A DNA stretch of 64,000 bases. Source: Acinetobacter genomosp. 15BJ (lineage in GTDB: Bacteria; Pseudomonadota; Gammaproteobacteria; Pseudomonadales; Moraxellaceae). This document shows positions 30,851 to 38,696 of the stretch, piece by piece. Within the stretch, counting starts at the first letter, position 1. Each line of letters begins with the position of its first letter. The notes below the pieces were generated by a model. The model was given only the letters and a program-made list of their open reading frames with translations. It ran no database searches and was not told where the DNA came from. The position numbers and the translations under genes are program-made. The DNA lies in contig NZ_KE007347.1 of assembly GCF_000400715.1 (NCBI RefSeq), positions 1,344,189 to 1,408,188 on the forward strand. Reading direction: 5' to 3'.

Positions 30851-31150
30851 ATGAGCAAGAAACAGAAGACTTACACCGCAGAATTTAAAGTTGAAGCAAT
30901 AAAATTGATTGAAGCCAATCAAGGCAATGTATCGGAAACAGCCAGACAACTTGGCATTTCAATGCAAACTCTTTCAAATTGGAATAATAAAGCAAAGACT
31001 GGCACCTTAGCAGGCACTAAACAATATTCACCTGATCTAAATGCCTTACTCGAAGAAAATAAAAAGCTCAAACAACAGCTCAAAACAGCTGAAATGGAAC
31101 GTGAATTTCTAAAAAAGGCAGCAGCGTACTTTGCGAAAGAAAGTCAGTAA
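30851..31150 (+). CDS. IS3-family transposase OrfA
   Basis: 99 residues. Helix-turn-helix region NVSETARQLGISMQTLSNW, followed by a leucine-zipper-like coiled coil (LNALLEENKKLKQQLKTAE) and the typical end EREFLKKAAAYFAKE. It binds the inverted repeats. The codons CTA-AAA-AAG contain the slippage heptamer that allows the OrfAB fusion. Confidence 0.95.
   Translation: MSKKQKTYTAEFKVEAIKLIEANQGNVSETARQLGISMQTLSNWNNKAKTGTLAGTKQYSPDLNALLEENKKLKQQLKTAEMEREFLKKAAAYFAKESQ
31111..31117 (+). promoter_or_regulatory. Programmed -1 frameshift heptamer A-AAA-AAG
   Basis: In the orfA frame the heptamer reads A AAA AAG (codons at 31112 and 31115). After a -1 slip the frame stays open through the orfA stop into orfB. 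This is the standard way IS3-family elements make the OrfAB transposase. Confidence 0.85.
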
Positions 31151-31161
31151 GGTACGCCTAT

Positions 31162-32016
31162 ATGAAACAGCAAAGACATTTATTCCCGATTAGCTTTATG
31201 GCTAGATTACTTCACGTTTCAGTGTCACGATTTTATGATTGGCTAAAACGAGGCATGAATAAAAGATTGGTTCAGCGAAATCAACAGACAATTTTGGTCA
31301 AAATAGCTCATGAGGAAACTAAACAAAGCTATGGCTATATTCGATTAACTAAGCATTTACAAGCGCAAGGTATCAAAATCAGTACGTATGCTGTACGTCA
31401 AATAAAAAAGCTCAACCAGCTGTATTGTAAGCGTCATAAGCGTTTCAAAAGAACTACGAAGAGTGATCATAATCGAGCGATCTACGCAAATTTACTAGAG
31501 CAACAGTTTTCAATGACTAAGCCCAATCTTGCATGGTCAAGCGATATTACATACATTTGGACTGCTGAAGGTTGGTTATACTTGGCAGCAGTAAAAGACC
31601 TGTACACGAAACAAGTGGTTGGCTATAGCTTAAATGAGCGTATGACCGCACAACTTGTTTGCAATGCACTGACTATGGCGATTCGTAATCAAAAACCAAC
31701 GAAAGGCTTAATTGTTCATTCGGACAGAGGCAGCCAATATTGCAGCCATGAATATCGAAAGATACTGGAAAAATGTGATTTTCAAGGTTCAATGAGCAAA
31801 CGTGGGGACTGTTACGATAATGCACCGATTGAAAGTTTCTGGGGCATACTCAAGAATGAATTAGTGCATCATTGCAACTATAAAACCAGAGATGAAGCTA
31901 AAGCAGATATTACAAAATACATTGTGTTATTTTATAATCAGCGAAGAATTCAAAAGAGTTTGGATTTTAAAACGCCAAATCAAATAGCAGAGAACTTTTA
32001 TCGGTTAGCTGCCTAG
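31162..32016 (+). CDS. IS3-family transposase OrfB (DDE integrase domain)
   Basis: 284 residues with an HTH_21-like N-terminus (YGYIRLTKHLQAQG) and an rve integrase core. The DDE triad is visible as Asp in SSDITYIW, Asp in HSDRGSQY and Glu in NAPIESFWG. It is in the -1 frame relative to orfA and is made mainly as the OrfAB fusion. Confidence 0.95.
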   Translation: MKQQRHLFPISFMARLLHVSVSRFYDWLKRGMNKRLVQRNQQTILVKIAHEETKQSYGYIRLTKHLQAQGIKISTYAVRQIKKLNQLYCKRHKRFKRTTKSDHNRAIYANLLEQQFSMTKPNLAWSSDITYIWTAEGWLYLAAVKDLYTKQVVGYSLNERMTAQLVCNALTMAIRNQKPTKGLIVHSDRGSQYCSHEYRKILEKCDFQGSMSKRGDCYDNAPIESFWGILKNELVHHCNYKTRDEAKADITKYIVLFYNQRRIQKSLDFKTPNQIAENFYRLAA

Positions 32017-32058
32017 CATATCCCAAGTGAAAGTCTCCTGCTAATTCAGCACATATCA

Positions 32059-32061
32059 AAC
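32059..32061. repeat. Target-site duplication AAC, right copy
   Basis: AAC directly after the right end of the insertion element, identical to 30782-30784. Confidence 0.8.
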
Positions 32062-32133
32062 TGTGCCTACTCCCAATAATGCGCCCGCGATAACAGTACG
32101 TCGCCCTGTGCCTACATAGTGCTGAATATTCAT

Positions 32134-32300
32134 ATTAAGACCCCTAAATCTGTATAGATTCATCTTGCTCTTCTTTTTTTGGGGTCAATCAATGTATAAG
32201 TTACACATTTCTCTCAAAGCCAAATCAATTGGCTTTGTCCCCAAAAGAGGAACAGCAAACGCTGTAGAGCAATGTCCCGTATGTTCACAACATACTGACC
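32134..32300 (-). promoter_or_regulatory. Structured 5' leader of the ABC binding-protein gene, riboswitch-like
   Basis: On the minus strand, reading toward ATG 32133, three elements can be seen. A hairpin with a 7-bp stem lies at 32295-32279 (GTATGTT/AACATAC). A hairpin with a 9-bp stem lies at 32237-32215 (CAAAGCCAA/TTGGCTTTG). GACCCC (32186-32181) can pair with GGGGTC (32144-32139), the segment that contains the ribosome binding site AGGGG. Pairing would block translation. The NMT1 motif (xanthine-I riboswitch) is known upstream of NMT1-like binding proteins; I cannot confirm that consensus here. Confidence 0.45.
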
Positions 32301-32642
32301 GCTTTTACTCAATTATGATTTAGCAAGCTCTGTGCCAAGATTGGTCTGATCTTGTTTTTTATAGCAATTCTCTAGGTTGGTTTTATTTTTAATTGTTCTT
32401 AGCTAAAGCATCGAGATTGATTTTTCAATTTTGTGCGCAATCAAAAATGAAATCGAATACTAAATGCACTGTTTTAAAACAAATTTATGCCCAGAAATGA
32501 ATCATTTGTACTTTGATGAAAAGAAAACCATTTGTGAACCTTAGAACTTATCTGTGTATTCGTCCATTTTCTTTCATTTATAAACTGGTATAAAAAATGC
32601 TTATGACTTTATGTCAGAGTAGAAGCGTTCAGCATAGTTAGT

Positions 32643-32772
32643 CACATCGACTGTTATGTGGGTCATTGCTCAGAAATCAGCTCACTTTTTCCACCAAGCT
32701 TTCTCTTATGGAAAAAGTGCGGCTCTTTTTTGAATGTGACCCCGTCTCTTTCAATCTATTTGATTGGGTCAC
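32643..32772 (+). promoter_or_regulatory. Stacked hairpins in the leader of the 2-oxoglutarate oxygenase gene
   Basis: Three successive inverted repeats precede ATG 32801. CACAT/ATGTG (32643-32660); CACTTTTTCC (32683-32692) / GGAAAAAGTG (32710-32719), a perfect 10-bp stem; and GTGACC with CAATC (32736-32757) against GATTGGGTCAC (32762-32772), an 11-bp interrupted stem. A T6 stretch follows the second hairpin. This may be a cis-regulatory RNA or operator sites. Confidence 0.4.
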
Positions 32773-32800
32773 GGTTTATCCAAAAGATGAGGTTGAAAAT

Positions 32801-33814
32801 ATGAATAGCGCCAACATGACAGCATTAGCGGAAAATGACTACAGCTTAGAAGAACTGCAAAAAGAAGCGCGTATGGGAGCTTTGGGCCAAGAAACCTTTG
32901 AACGCGAAGTTCGAGTGATTGATTTATCTGACTTTGAACAACGTAAGTATGAGATTGCGGAACAACTCTGGGCGGCCGCCACTGATATTGGTTTCTTTCA
33001 GGTCTCGCATCATGGTATTCCACTTGAGCAGATTCAAACTGCATTTGACATGACACAACAGTTTTTTGCTCTGCCTGAACCGGTCAAAGCACGCTACCCA
33101 CTTAATCGAAATGCAGGTTGGGAAAGTAAGGCTCAGGTTCGTCCATCGACCAGTACTCCTGACCAGAAAGAATCCTATCAAATCACTCGCCCACGTATGG
33201 ATGGGCTTTATCCAACCGAGCAAGAGCTACCTGATTTTAAAAATACCATGCTTGAATTTGAACAGGCATGTTGGCACGTGGGTATGAAAATACTCTCCTG
33301 CTTCGCTTATAAACTGGGTTTTGCCGATAACTTCTTTAGCCTTGCCCATGATCCTGAACAAGACAGCTATCAAAGTACTTTAAGAATGCTGCACTACTAT
33401 GCGATTGATCCAGCTTTAAAAGATCAATTGGGGCTATGGCGTGCAGGCGCACATACCGATTTTGATTGTTTAACCTTATTGTTCCAACGTAACGGTCAAA
33501 GTGGTCTGCAAGTGTGTCCAGGTAAAGATATGGAGCAACAACAATGGACCAGTATCGAACCACGGGATGATGTGATCACTTGTAATATCGGCGATATGTT
33601 GATGCGTTGGAGTGATGATCAATTACCTTCTAATTTCCACCGAGTCAAAAATCCAGAAGCAGATGAGTATCAAGGAGCACGTTATAGCCTAGCCTTCTTC
33701 TGCCAAGCCAATGAAGATGTGCTGATTGAAAGCCCACAAAAGAAATATCCTGCAATCACAGCCAAAGAATATCTAAAACAACGAATTAGTGCGAATTTTA
33801 AAGGGAAATACTAA
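32801..33814 (+). CDS. 2-oxoglutarate/Fe(II)-dependent oxygenase, isopenicillin-N-synthase-like family
   Basis: 337 residues from ATG 32801 (MNSANMTALAENDYSLEEL), preceded by GAGG; an in-frame start at 32666 would add 45 residues without family support. DIGFFQVSHHG near residue 75 is the DIOX_N signature. The iron ligands are His and Asp of AHTDFD and the distal His of NFHRVKN; the 2-oxoglutarate-binding RYS motif follows (RYSLAFF). Substrate unknown. It faces the purine-type ABC transporter/deaminase operon and precedes allantoate genes, so hydroxylation of a purine, or of a modified one, is a reasonable guess. Confidence 0.82.
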   Translation: MNSANMTALAENDYSLEELQKEARMGALGQETFEREVRVIDLSDFEQRKYEIAEQLWAAATDIGFFQVSHHGIPLEQIQTAFDMTQQFFALPEPVKARYPLNRNAGWESKAQVRPSTSTPDQKESYQITRPRMDGLYPTEQELPDFKNTMLEFEQACWHVGMKILSCFAYKLGFADNFFSLAHDPEQDSYQSTLRMLHYYAIDPALKDQLGLWRAGAHTDFDCLTLLFQRNGQSGLQVCPGKDMEQQQWTSIEPRDDVITCNIGDMLMRWSDDQLPSNFHRVKNPEADEYQGARYSLAFFCQANEDVLIESPQKKYPAITAKEYLKQRISANFKGKY

Positions 33815-33827
33815 TCGTTGATTCATT

Positions 33828-33856
33828 GCAGACAGAGGCAAATTGTCTCTGTCTGC
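33828..33856 (+). terminator. Possible terminator after the oxygenase gene
   Basis: Perfect 10-bp stem GCAGACAGAG (33828-33837) / CTCTGTCTGC (33847-33856), 13 bases after the stop. The following TATTAAAAAATT lacks a strong T-run, so efficiency is uncertain. Confidence 0.5.
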
Positions 33857-33887
33857 TATTAAAAAATTATCGATTTATTTTTCTCGG

Positions 33888-34088
33888 TTATGATCTTTTT
33901 CTAGATCTATTCTTGGTTCTTTTATGTACCTTTTTTGGGGGAATAATAATTTTTCCAGTACCGAATCCTCGGAAAAAATAGTTAACAAGATAAATGAATA
34001 AAAAACCGAAATAGAAAAATGGAAAGATCGTAATAGTACTAATACATGCTTCCCAAAAAAGTACGCCGATCCGATAATTATAACTTAA
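33888..34088 (-). other. In-frame coding extension of the membrane protein beyond an amber codon
   Basis: After the TAG at 34089-34091 the same frame stays open for 66 codons and ends at TAA 33888-33890. It encodes a protein-like stretch with a transmembrane helix (TITIFPFFYFGFLFIYLVNY) and a basic tail (KKVHKRTKNRSRKRS). There is no start codon of its own. It is best read as the original C-terminus of the 34089-34658 gene, cut off by a nonsense mutation, or read through. Confidence 0.5.
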
Positions 34089-34658
34089 CTAGATAAGTGC
34101 ACCTCTACGGCTACCATCTTGAAAGGAAATTTCATCATGGAGAAAATGTAGGATGCCGATTAAGAGGAATAAGAGAAATATACCTGAAACTATCATTTTT
34201 TTAATTAATGGTTTCTCCAGCCATGGATATTTCTTTGATGCTTTAAACTCGGCCTGAAAAAATTTACTATAAATTTTTTCCTGAAACGCCTTACTCACGC
34301 CGACTCTCTTAATGAATAAGAAGCACAAATAACCGCCGAAAACAGAGGTTACAATAGTATAATAAATACTTGAAAGAATAGTAAAAAATGGCAATGGACC
34401 TTTGGTTCCCACCGTAATCAACATCTGCTCTGTGATATAACGATAAATCTCATACTGCCACTGATTGCGTGGATATGCTGGAAATAAAAATAACGGTAAA
34501 ATAAATACAATAATCAAAAGGCTAATATGTATTTTCGCCTGTCTTTTTTCTTTAGCTCGTTGTTCAAGCGCCAAACGTCTTTGTTCTAGTTTTTCTTGCT
34601 TCTTTTGCTTTGTGTGCTGTTCAAGCAACTCTCTTGCTACATAACGTTTTGTTGACAT
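34089..34658 (-). CDS. Uncharacterised membrane protein, 189 residues, probably truncated by an amber codon
   Basis: The N-terminal 45 residues are a highly charged, probably coiled-coil region (KQKKQEKLEQRRLALEQRAKEKRQAK). Three hydrophobic segments follow, at about residues 44-62, 88-112 and 155-172. The TAG stop is followed in frame by another membrane helix and a basic tail (33888-34088), so the ancestral protein probably had about 255 residues. No family is recognised. It lies between the oxygenase and the ureidoglycolate lyase genes and has no visible link to purine metabolism. Confidence 0.6.
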   Translation of the reverse strand: MSTKRYVARELLEQHTKQKKQEKLEQRRLALEQRAKEKRQAKIHISLLIIVFILPLFLFPAYPRNQWQYEIYRYITEQMLITVGTKGPLPFFTILSSIYYTIVTSVFGGYLCFLFIKRVGVSKAFQEKIYSKFFQAEFKASKKYPWLEKPLIKKMIVSGIFLLFLLIGILHFLHDEISFQDGSRRGALI

Positions 34659-34807
34659 AGAAAATCAATATTTATGTTTTATATAAAAATCTTAATTAGA
34701 AAATAATAAAGATAAGCGAATACTCATAGGATCGAGAATTTTAAATTAAAATGAGTAACCTTCCAATATTTTAAAGTATATATATTCTTTTTATAAAATT
34801 TATACAG

Positions 34808-35344
34808 TCAGAGATTGACGATTTCTGACTGTACTAAAGCTTCAGTGATCCAGCACGGTTGAGATAAATGATGGACATCACAATTACTGCCACCACCAAT
34901 ACGATCGACCACGAGAAAATCGCTATTTGCTTCCAAAGTAATTAAAGGATGATGCCATACCCCTTGATGATAGGTAACGCCTTGCTGCCCATTGCTGATA
35001 AAAGCTTGAATCCGTTGCTCATCAGGTCGTGTTTGGTCAAATGGCAACGCCACAACAACAATAAATTTCTGTTGCTGTAATGGAATAAAAGACTGTGAAC
35101 CATAAGGATGTCGTTCTAACATCTCAATCTTAAATGGAATTGGTGTCGCAAACAAATTATGAAAAATGCTCATCCCTACGGCGACCTGATCGCCTGACAC
35201 CTGTGCCAACGATAAGGCATGATAGCGTTCAGTGAGCCCTTGATTAATCGGGATAAAGTCTTTACCACTCTTTTCAATCACATCGCCAAAGGGCGCAAAA
35301 CTCTCTTGAGTTAAAGGCCGAATTTCAATATTTTTTTCATGCAT
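34808..35344 (-). CDS. allA: Ureidoglycolate lyase
   Basis: 178 residues of the AllA cupin family: PLTQESFAPFGDVIE at the N-terminus, ERHPYGSQSFIPL and VTYHQGVWHHPLITL with metal-ligand histidines. It cleaves ureidoglycolate to glyoxylate and urea, the last step of allantoin breakdown through allantoicase. It is 67 bases downstream of alc in the same direction, forming an alc-allA operon. Confidence 0.93.
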   Translation of the reverse strand: MHEKNIEIRPLTQESFAPFGDVIEKSGKDFIPINQGLTERYHALSLAQVSGDQVAVGMSIFHNLFATPIPFKIEMLERHPYGSQSFIPLQQQKFIVVVALPFDQTRPDEQRIQAFISNGQQGVTYHQGVWHHPLITLEANSDFLVVDRIGGGSNCDVHHLSQPCWITEALVQSEIVNL

Positions 35345-35411
35345 AGGTTGATTCTCTTCAATTTCTTATTGGCCTCATTGGGTCACAATGAGGCTATTCA
35401 CTCATGAGAAA

Positions 35412-36416
35412 TTATTTAAGCGCTTTCCCCCATAAACGAATCCGACTAATCCCGCCATCAGGAATCATATTGACGCGGATATAATTCACTTTTTGATGTT
35501 GAAGCACTTCTGCAACATATTCGTGAATATTGTCCATGCTCAAAGGTTGCTGTTCCAATAAAAAGGGCCAAAACATACTCTGCGGAATAAGTTGCGCATC
35601 GGTCGCATCTTCAACATAAGCAGCTTGAATCGAACAAAATGCAGGAAAATTTCCTTTAAAATAGGCGGTATCTACGTCAATTTTTTCAATCTGTCCTGTT
35701 TGTCCCAAAGCAATAATGCACCAATCAAAACCAGGGGCACGGCGACGTTTGGTCTCCCAACCATCACCCATATTTAAACCACGATCAGGGTTGAGTAGAT
35801 TATTCGGATGGCCAAAATGCGCATCGCTAAAGGCCACAATACGCCCGCCATTTTTTAAACCAATCAAATCCATCTGCTGGGTTGTATCAACATTTTCGAG
35901 CAGCACACGACCATAGACTCGTAAACGGGCGATACCTCCATCAGGGAAAATATTAATGCGAATGTGGGTAATTTTTTGAGCAGCGCAGTCGAAAAAATGA
36001 TGCTGGTCTGGAGATAAAACTGAGTTTTCTAATAAAGCAGTCCATGTGATCCCTTCCAATTGATTATCTGGCGCATAGCAACCCTCAATGGAGGCAGAGG
36101 CTGGATAATTACCTGTAAAGAATGAGGTATCAATATCAAATCCAGATACAAGCCCTGTCACACCTAAACGAACAATACACCAATCATAACCAGACTCACG
36201 CTTACGTCTTGTTTCCCACCCATCCATCCATTTGCCATTGTCATCATATTTTCCTTCAATGAATTGAGCCGGTGTGCTTTGCAACATTCTTGCAGCTTCT
36301 GCAAAAAACTCATCGGAACAACTTACGATAGTTGCACCAATTCTGGCATCAGCAAGATTAGTGAACGCCTGCAAATGGGTCGGTAAAGCTACGGTTTTAG
36401 CAACATGCACTGTCAT
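35412..36416 (-). CDS. alc: Allantoicase
   Basis: 334 residues made of two allantoicase repeats. The first (about residues 28-165) contains SDEFFAEAARML, DGWETRRKRESGYDWCIVRLG and RINIFPDGGIARLRVYG; the second (about 190-332) contains SDAHFGHPNNLL, DGWETKRRRAPGFDWCI and RVNMIPDGGISRIRLWG. It hydrolyses allantoate to ureidoglycolate and urea, between PuuE and AllA. A TGGTCTGACC operator-like site lies 54 bases upstream of its start. Confidence 0.95.
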   Translation of the reverse strand: MTVHVAKTVALPTHLQAFTNLADARIGATIVSCSDEFFAEAARMLQSTPAQFIEGKYDDNGKWMDGWETRRKRESGYDWCIVRLGVTGLVSGFDIDTSFFTGNYPASASIEGCYAPDNQLEGITWTALLENSVLSPDQHHFFDCAAQKITHIRINIFPDGGIARLRVYGRVLLENVDTTQQMDLIGLKNGGRIVAFSDAHFGHPNNLLNPDRGLNMGDGWETKRRRAPGFDWCIIALGQTGQIEKIDVDTAYFKGNFPAFCSIQAAYVEDATDAQLIPQSMFWPFLLEQQPLSMDNIHEYVAEVLQHQKVNYIRVNMIPDGGISRIRLWGKALK

Positions 36417-36467
36417 TGATCATTCCTGAAGGTTTCATTTCTATTCTATTATGCAAGATCCAGTCCA

Positions 36468-36481
36468 ACTGGTCTGACCTG
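36468..36481. promoter_or_regulatory. Operator-like site between alc and the FadR-type regulator
   Basis: ACTGGTCTGACCTGT-like sequence; the core TGGTCTGACC (36470-36479) matches the sites at 37389-37401 and 43864-43876. It lies in the divergent promoter region of alc-allA and the GntR gene. Confidence 0.55.
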
Positions 36482-36580
36482 TTATCAAAAATATAGCTAT
36501 TTTTCATCAACAGCGCCAACAAAAAGATAAATTTTGTGTAGAATCAAACTGTTTATTTTTATATTTAAGGTGCGTTGCTG

Positions 36581-37297
36581 ATGAGTCCACAGGCTATGCT
36601 CAATGGAAAATCCTCTCAGGTGACTGAGCAAGCGGTGGAAGTAATTCATCAACGCATTCAACAAAATACTTATGCAGTCGGTTCTGCCTTACCCTCGCAA
36701 CGTGATCTTGCCCTCCAGTTGGGAATCAGCCGTGCTTCTTTACGTGAGGCATTAACCCGTCTTGCCGCTTTAGGCTTATTGGAAATCAAGGCGGGTAAAG
36801 GGGTTTATGTGATTTCACAGCATAGCCAAGCCGCAGAACAATGGGATGGCGAGCACCGTGTTTCGCTCAAAGATTTCTACCAATTACGCTACGTGTTGGA
36901 AGGTTTTTGCGCCCTGCTTGCATGTGAATATTTAACCGAACAGGATAAGTCGACCCTCCAGCAACACTACCAATCACTTGCCAGTGCAATTAAAGAACAG
37001 AATTGGCAGGCAGCCTCTGAATTCGATTATGCTTTTCACCAACATATTATTGAGCTTAGTCATAATCAATCGATTATTCAAACACTTAAAATGCATACTG
37101 AATGGATTAAAAAAAGCCAGATCCTGCCTTTTGTTCAACCTAATCTGGCATTTAAAACCATTCAAGAACATGAGTTAATTCTGCAAGCCTTATTTAATCA
37201 AGATGCAACAGCGGCTGAAAAAGCCATGCAAGCGCATATTATTGGTGCTGCGCAACGGGCGGGTGTGTACTTTTCTCGGCATAACAGCTCAATCTAA
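36581..37297 (+). CDS. FadR-subfamily GntR transcriptional regulator, probable urate-pathway regulator
   Basis: 238 residues from ATG 36581 (TTG 36575 is also in frame). The winged helix is in ALPSQRDLALQLGISRASLREALTRLAALGLLEIKAGKGVYV; the C-terminal part is an all-helical FCD domain (LRYVLEGFCALLACEYL, DYAFHQHIIELSHN) with metal/ligand histidines. It lies between alc-allA and hpxO. The palindrome CTGGT-N3-ACCAG, typical in form for FadR-type proteins, occurs before alc/gntR, hpxO and uraD, so this protein is the likely regulator of all three. Confidence 0.88.
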   Translation: MSPQAMLNGKSSQVTEQAVEVIHQRIQQNTYAVGSALPSQRDLALQLGISRASLREALTRLAALGLLEIKAGKGVYVISQHSQAAEQWDGEHRVSLKDFYQLRYVLEGFCALLACEYLTEQDKSTLQQHYQSLASAIKEQNWQAASEFDYAFHQHIIELSHNQSIIQTLKMHTEWIKKSQILPFVQPNLAFKTIQEHELILQALFNQDATAAEKAMQAHIIGAAQRAGVYFSRHNSSI

Positions 37298-37388
37298 GCA
37301 CCAAAATCACATCTGCACCACTTTGCCCCATGCTTTGAACCATATCCATGCAGCCTTTCTATTTTTGCTTTTTAATAAAGCAAATTAT

Positions 37389-37401
37389 CTGGTATGACCA
37401 G
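37389..37401. promoter_or_regulatory. Operator-like palindrome upstream of hpxO
   Basis: CTGGTATGACCAG: perfect 5-bp arms CTGGT/ACCAG around ATG, 79 bases before the hpxO start. Confidence 0.6.
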
Positions 37402-37479
37402 TAAAACCAGTTGCTAAAACTGGCACACTTCTCGCTTAGAACTGTTTAGAAACTTATTTATATATTTAGGGTCTGAACG

Positions 37480-38637
37480 ATGAATATTGCGATTGTAGGT
37501 GCAGGTATGGGCGGTTTGACTGCTGGTATCGCTTTAAAAAAATTTGGTCATCAGGTCACGATCTATGAACAAGCTGCCGAAATATTACCCGTCGGTGCGG
37601 CCATCTCACTTTGGTCAAATGGGGTTAAGTGCCTCAATTATCTGGGCTTAACCGATCAAATTCAGGCGCTTGGTGGGCAAATGGAATCTTTGGCCTATGT
37701 GGATGGACTGAGCCAACAAACCATGACTCAATTTAGCTTATCACCTTTATATAAAGAAGTCGGCCAACGAGCCTACCCTGTCGCCCGAGCCGATCTACAA
37801 CAATTATTAATGCAGCAATTTGGTCTGGAAGATATCAAACTAGGCATGAAAATGACGGCGATTGAAAGCCATCAGGACGATGTCACCCTTCATTTTCTAG
37901 ATGGCTCACAAATTACAGCTGATTTACTGATTGGCGCAGACGGTACACATTCTCTCACCCGAAAATTTGTCCTCGGTTATCAGGTTGAACGTCGCTATGC
38001 AGGTTATGTGAATTGGAATGGTTTGGTCGATATAGATGAAGCGATTGCGCCTGCCATGCAATGGACGACGTATATCGGTGAAGGTAAGCGTGTTTCACTG
38101 ATGCCAGTTGCCCAAAATCGTTTTTATTTTTTCTTTGATGTCCCATTAGCGGCTGGACTGGCCAATCAACGTGAACAGTATAAGCAAGATCTCAAATCCC
38201 ATTTCAGCGGCTGGTGTGAACCTGTACAAAAACTGATTGAACGTTTAGATACACAAAAAACCAATCGTGTCGAAATTCATGACATCGAACCGTTTATGGA
38301 TTTTTATAAAGGACGTGTAGTGCTGCTCGGTGATGCAGCGCATAGCACCACCCCAGATATCGGACAAGGCGGCTGCCAAGCCATGGAGGATGCGATTTAT
38401 CTTGCTCGTGCCTTACAAATCAATACCTTTGGTTTAGAGGATGCATTGGCACGTTATCAAAACAAGCGCAATGATCGTACTAAAGAAATGGTCCTTCGAG
38501 CTCGTAAGCGTTGCGATGTCACCCATATGAAAGATCCGCAAGTGACTGAAGAATGGTATCAATCGCTATACCAAGAACAAGGCTCACATATCATGCAAGG
38601 CATCATCAGTAATATTATTGGCAATCCACTCGATTAA
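37480..38637 (+). CDS. hpxO: FAD-dependent urate hydroxylase
   Basis: 385 residues of the group A flavoprotein hydroxylases. FAD motifs: [17 protein letters not shown] at the N-terminus (GxGxxG), [13 protein letters not shown] (DG motif) and [26 protein letters not shown] (GD motif). The last fits HpxO closely. It uses NADH and oxygen to convert urate to 5-hydroxyisourate. It is downstream of the FadR-type gene in the same direction, and feeds HIU hydrolase and OHCU decarboxylase (43000-43835). Confidence 0.93.
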   Translation: MNIAIVGAGMGGLTAGIALKKFGHQVTIYEQAAEILPVGAAISLWSNGVKCLNYLGLTDQIQALGGQMESLAYVDGLSQQTMTQFSLSPLYKEVGQRAYPVARADLQQLLMQQFGLEDIKLGMKMTAIESHQDDVTLHFLDGSQITADLLIGADGTHSLTRKFVLGYQVERRYAGYVNWNGLVDIDEAIAPAMQWTTYIGEGKRVSLMPVAQNRFYFFFDVPLAAGLANQREQYKQDLKSHFSGWCEPVQKLIERLDTQKTNRVEIHDIEPFMDFYKGRVVLLGDAAHSTTPDIGQGGCQAMEDAIYLARALQINTFGLEDALARYQNKRNDRTKEMVLRARKRCDVTHMKDPQVTEEWYQSLYQEQGSHIMQGIISNIIGNPLD

Positions 38638-38645
38638 ATACCTAA

Positions 38646-38667
38646 AGGGGGTACTTATCAGCCCCCT
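38646..38667 (+). terminator. Terminator after hpxO
   Basis: AGGGGG (38646-38651) / CCCCCT (38662-38667), followed by CCTTTTG. It lies nine bases past the hpxO stop, before the convergent deaminase gene. Confidence 0.75.
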
Positions 38668-38696
38668 CCTTTTGATTCTAAATTAACAGCTATTTC

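Larger units (their letters stand above)
30785..32058 (+). mobile_element. IS3-family insertion sequence, 1274 bp
   Basis: The ends are imperfect inverted repeats: the left end starts TGATGTGTGCTGAGAAAACA and the reverse complement of the right end starts TGATATGTGCTGAATTAGCA, with further identity to ACTTGG. The element is flanked by a 3-bp AAC duplication. It carries orfA and orfB with a canonical slippage site and appears intact. It is inserted in the signal-peptide codons of the ABC binding protein, in opposite orientation to that gene. I cannot name the exact IS. Confidence 0.92.
29864..32133 (-). pseudogene. NMT1/TauA-type ABC substrate-binding protein, interrupted by an IS3-family element
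   Basis: The gene begins at ATG 32133 with a twin-Arg-containing signal sequence (MNIQHYVGTGRRTVIAGALL), which is broken after 25 residues by the insertion element (30785-32058). Beyond the element the frame resumes exactly: if the element and one AAC copy are removed, the signal peptide reads on to SSTSFA and the mature protein starts ADKLVLQTTWFAQAEQGGYY. The intact product would have 330 residues. The mature part has the NMT1/THI5-like fold, ending KTAYTTQFVKAAK. It would bind the substrate of the adjacent ABC importer in the periplasm. As it stands, secreted protein cannot be made; translation from an internal ATG near 30622 would lack a signal peptide. Confidence 0.9.
32134..32800. other. 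667-base divergent regulatory region
   Basis: No gene is supported here. It holds the leader of the minus-strand ABC operon (32134-32300) and the leader of the plus-strand oxygenase (about 32640-32800). In between, AAGAT-TGGTCTG-ATCTT (32337-32353 area) is an inverted repeat whose centre resembles the TGGTCTGACC operators of the urate genes. Confidence 0.5.

Noticed and set aside
30790-32053. Insertion element ends placed at the inner TGTGCTGA repeats
   Set aside because: These boundaries give no target duplication. Moving out five bases on each side extends the inverted repeats to TGAT and yields the AAC duplication and exact frame restoration.
32666-32800. N-terminal extension of the 2-oxoglutarate oxygenase
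   Set aside because: These codons coincide with strong inverted repeats, lack a ribosome binding site and do not belong to the family domain.
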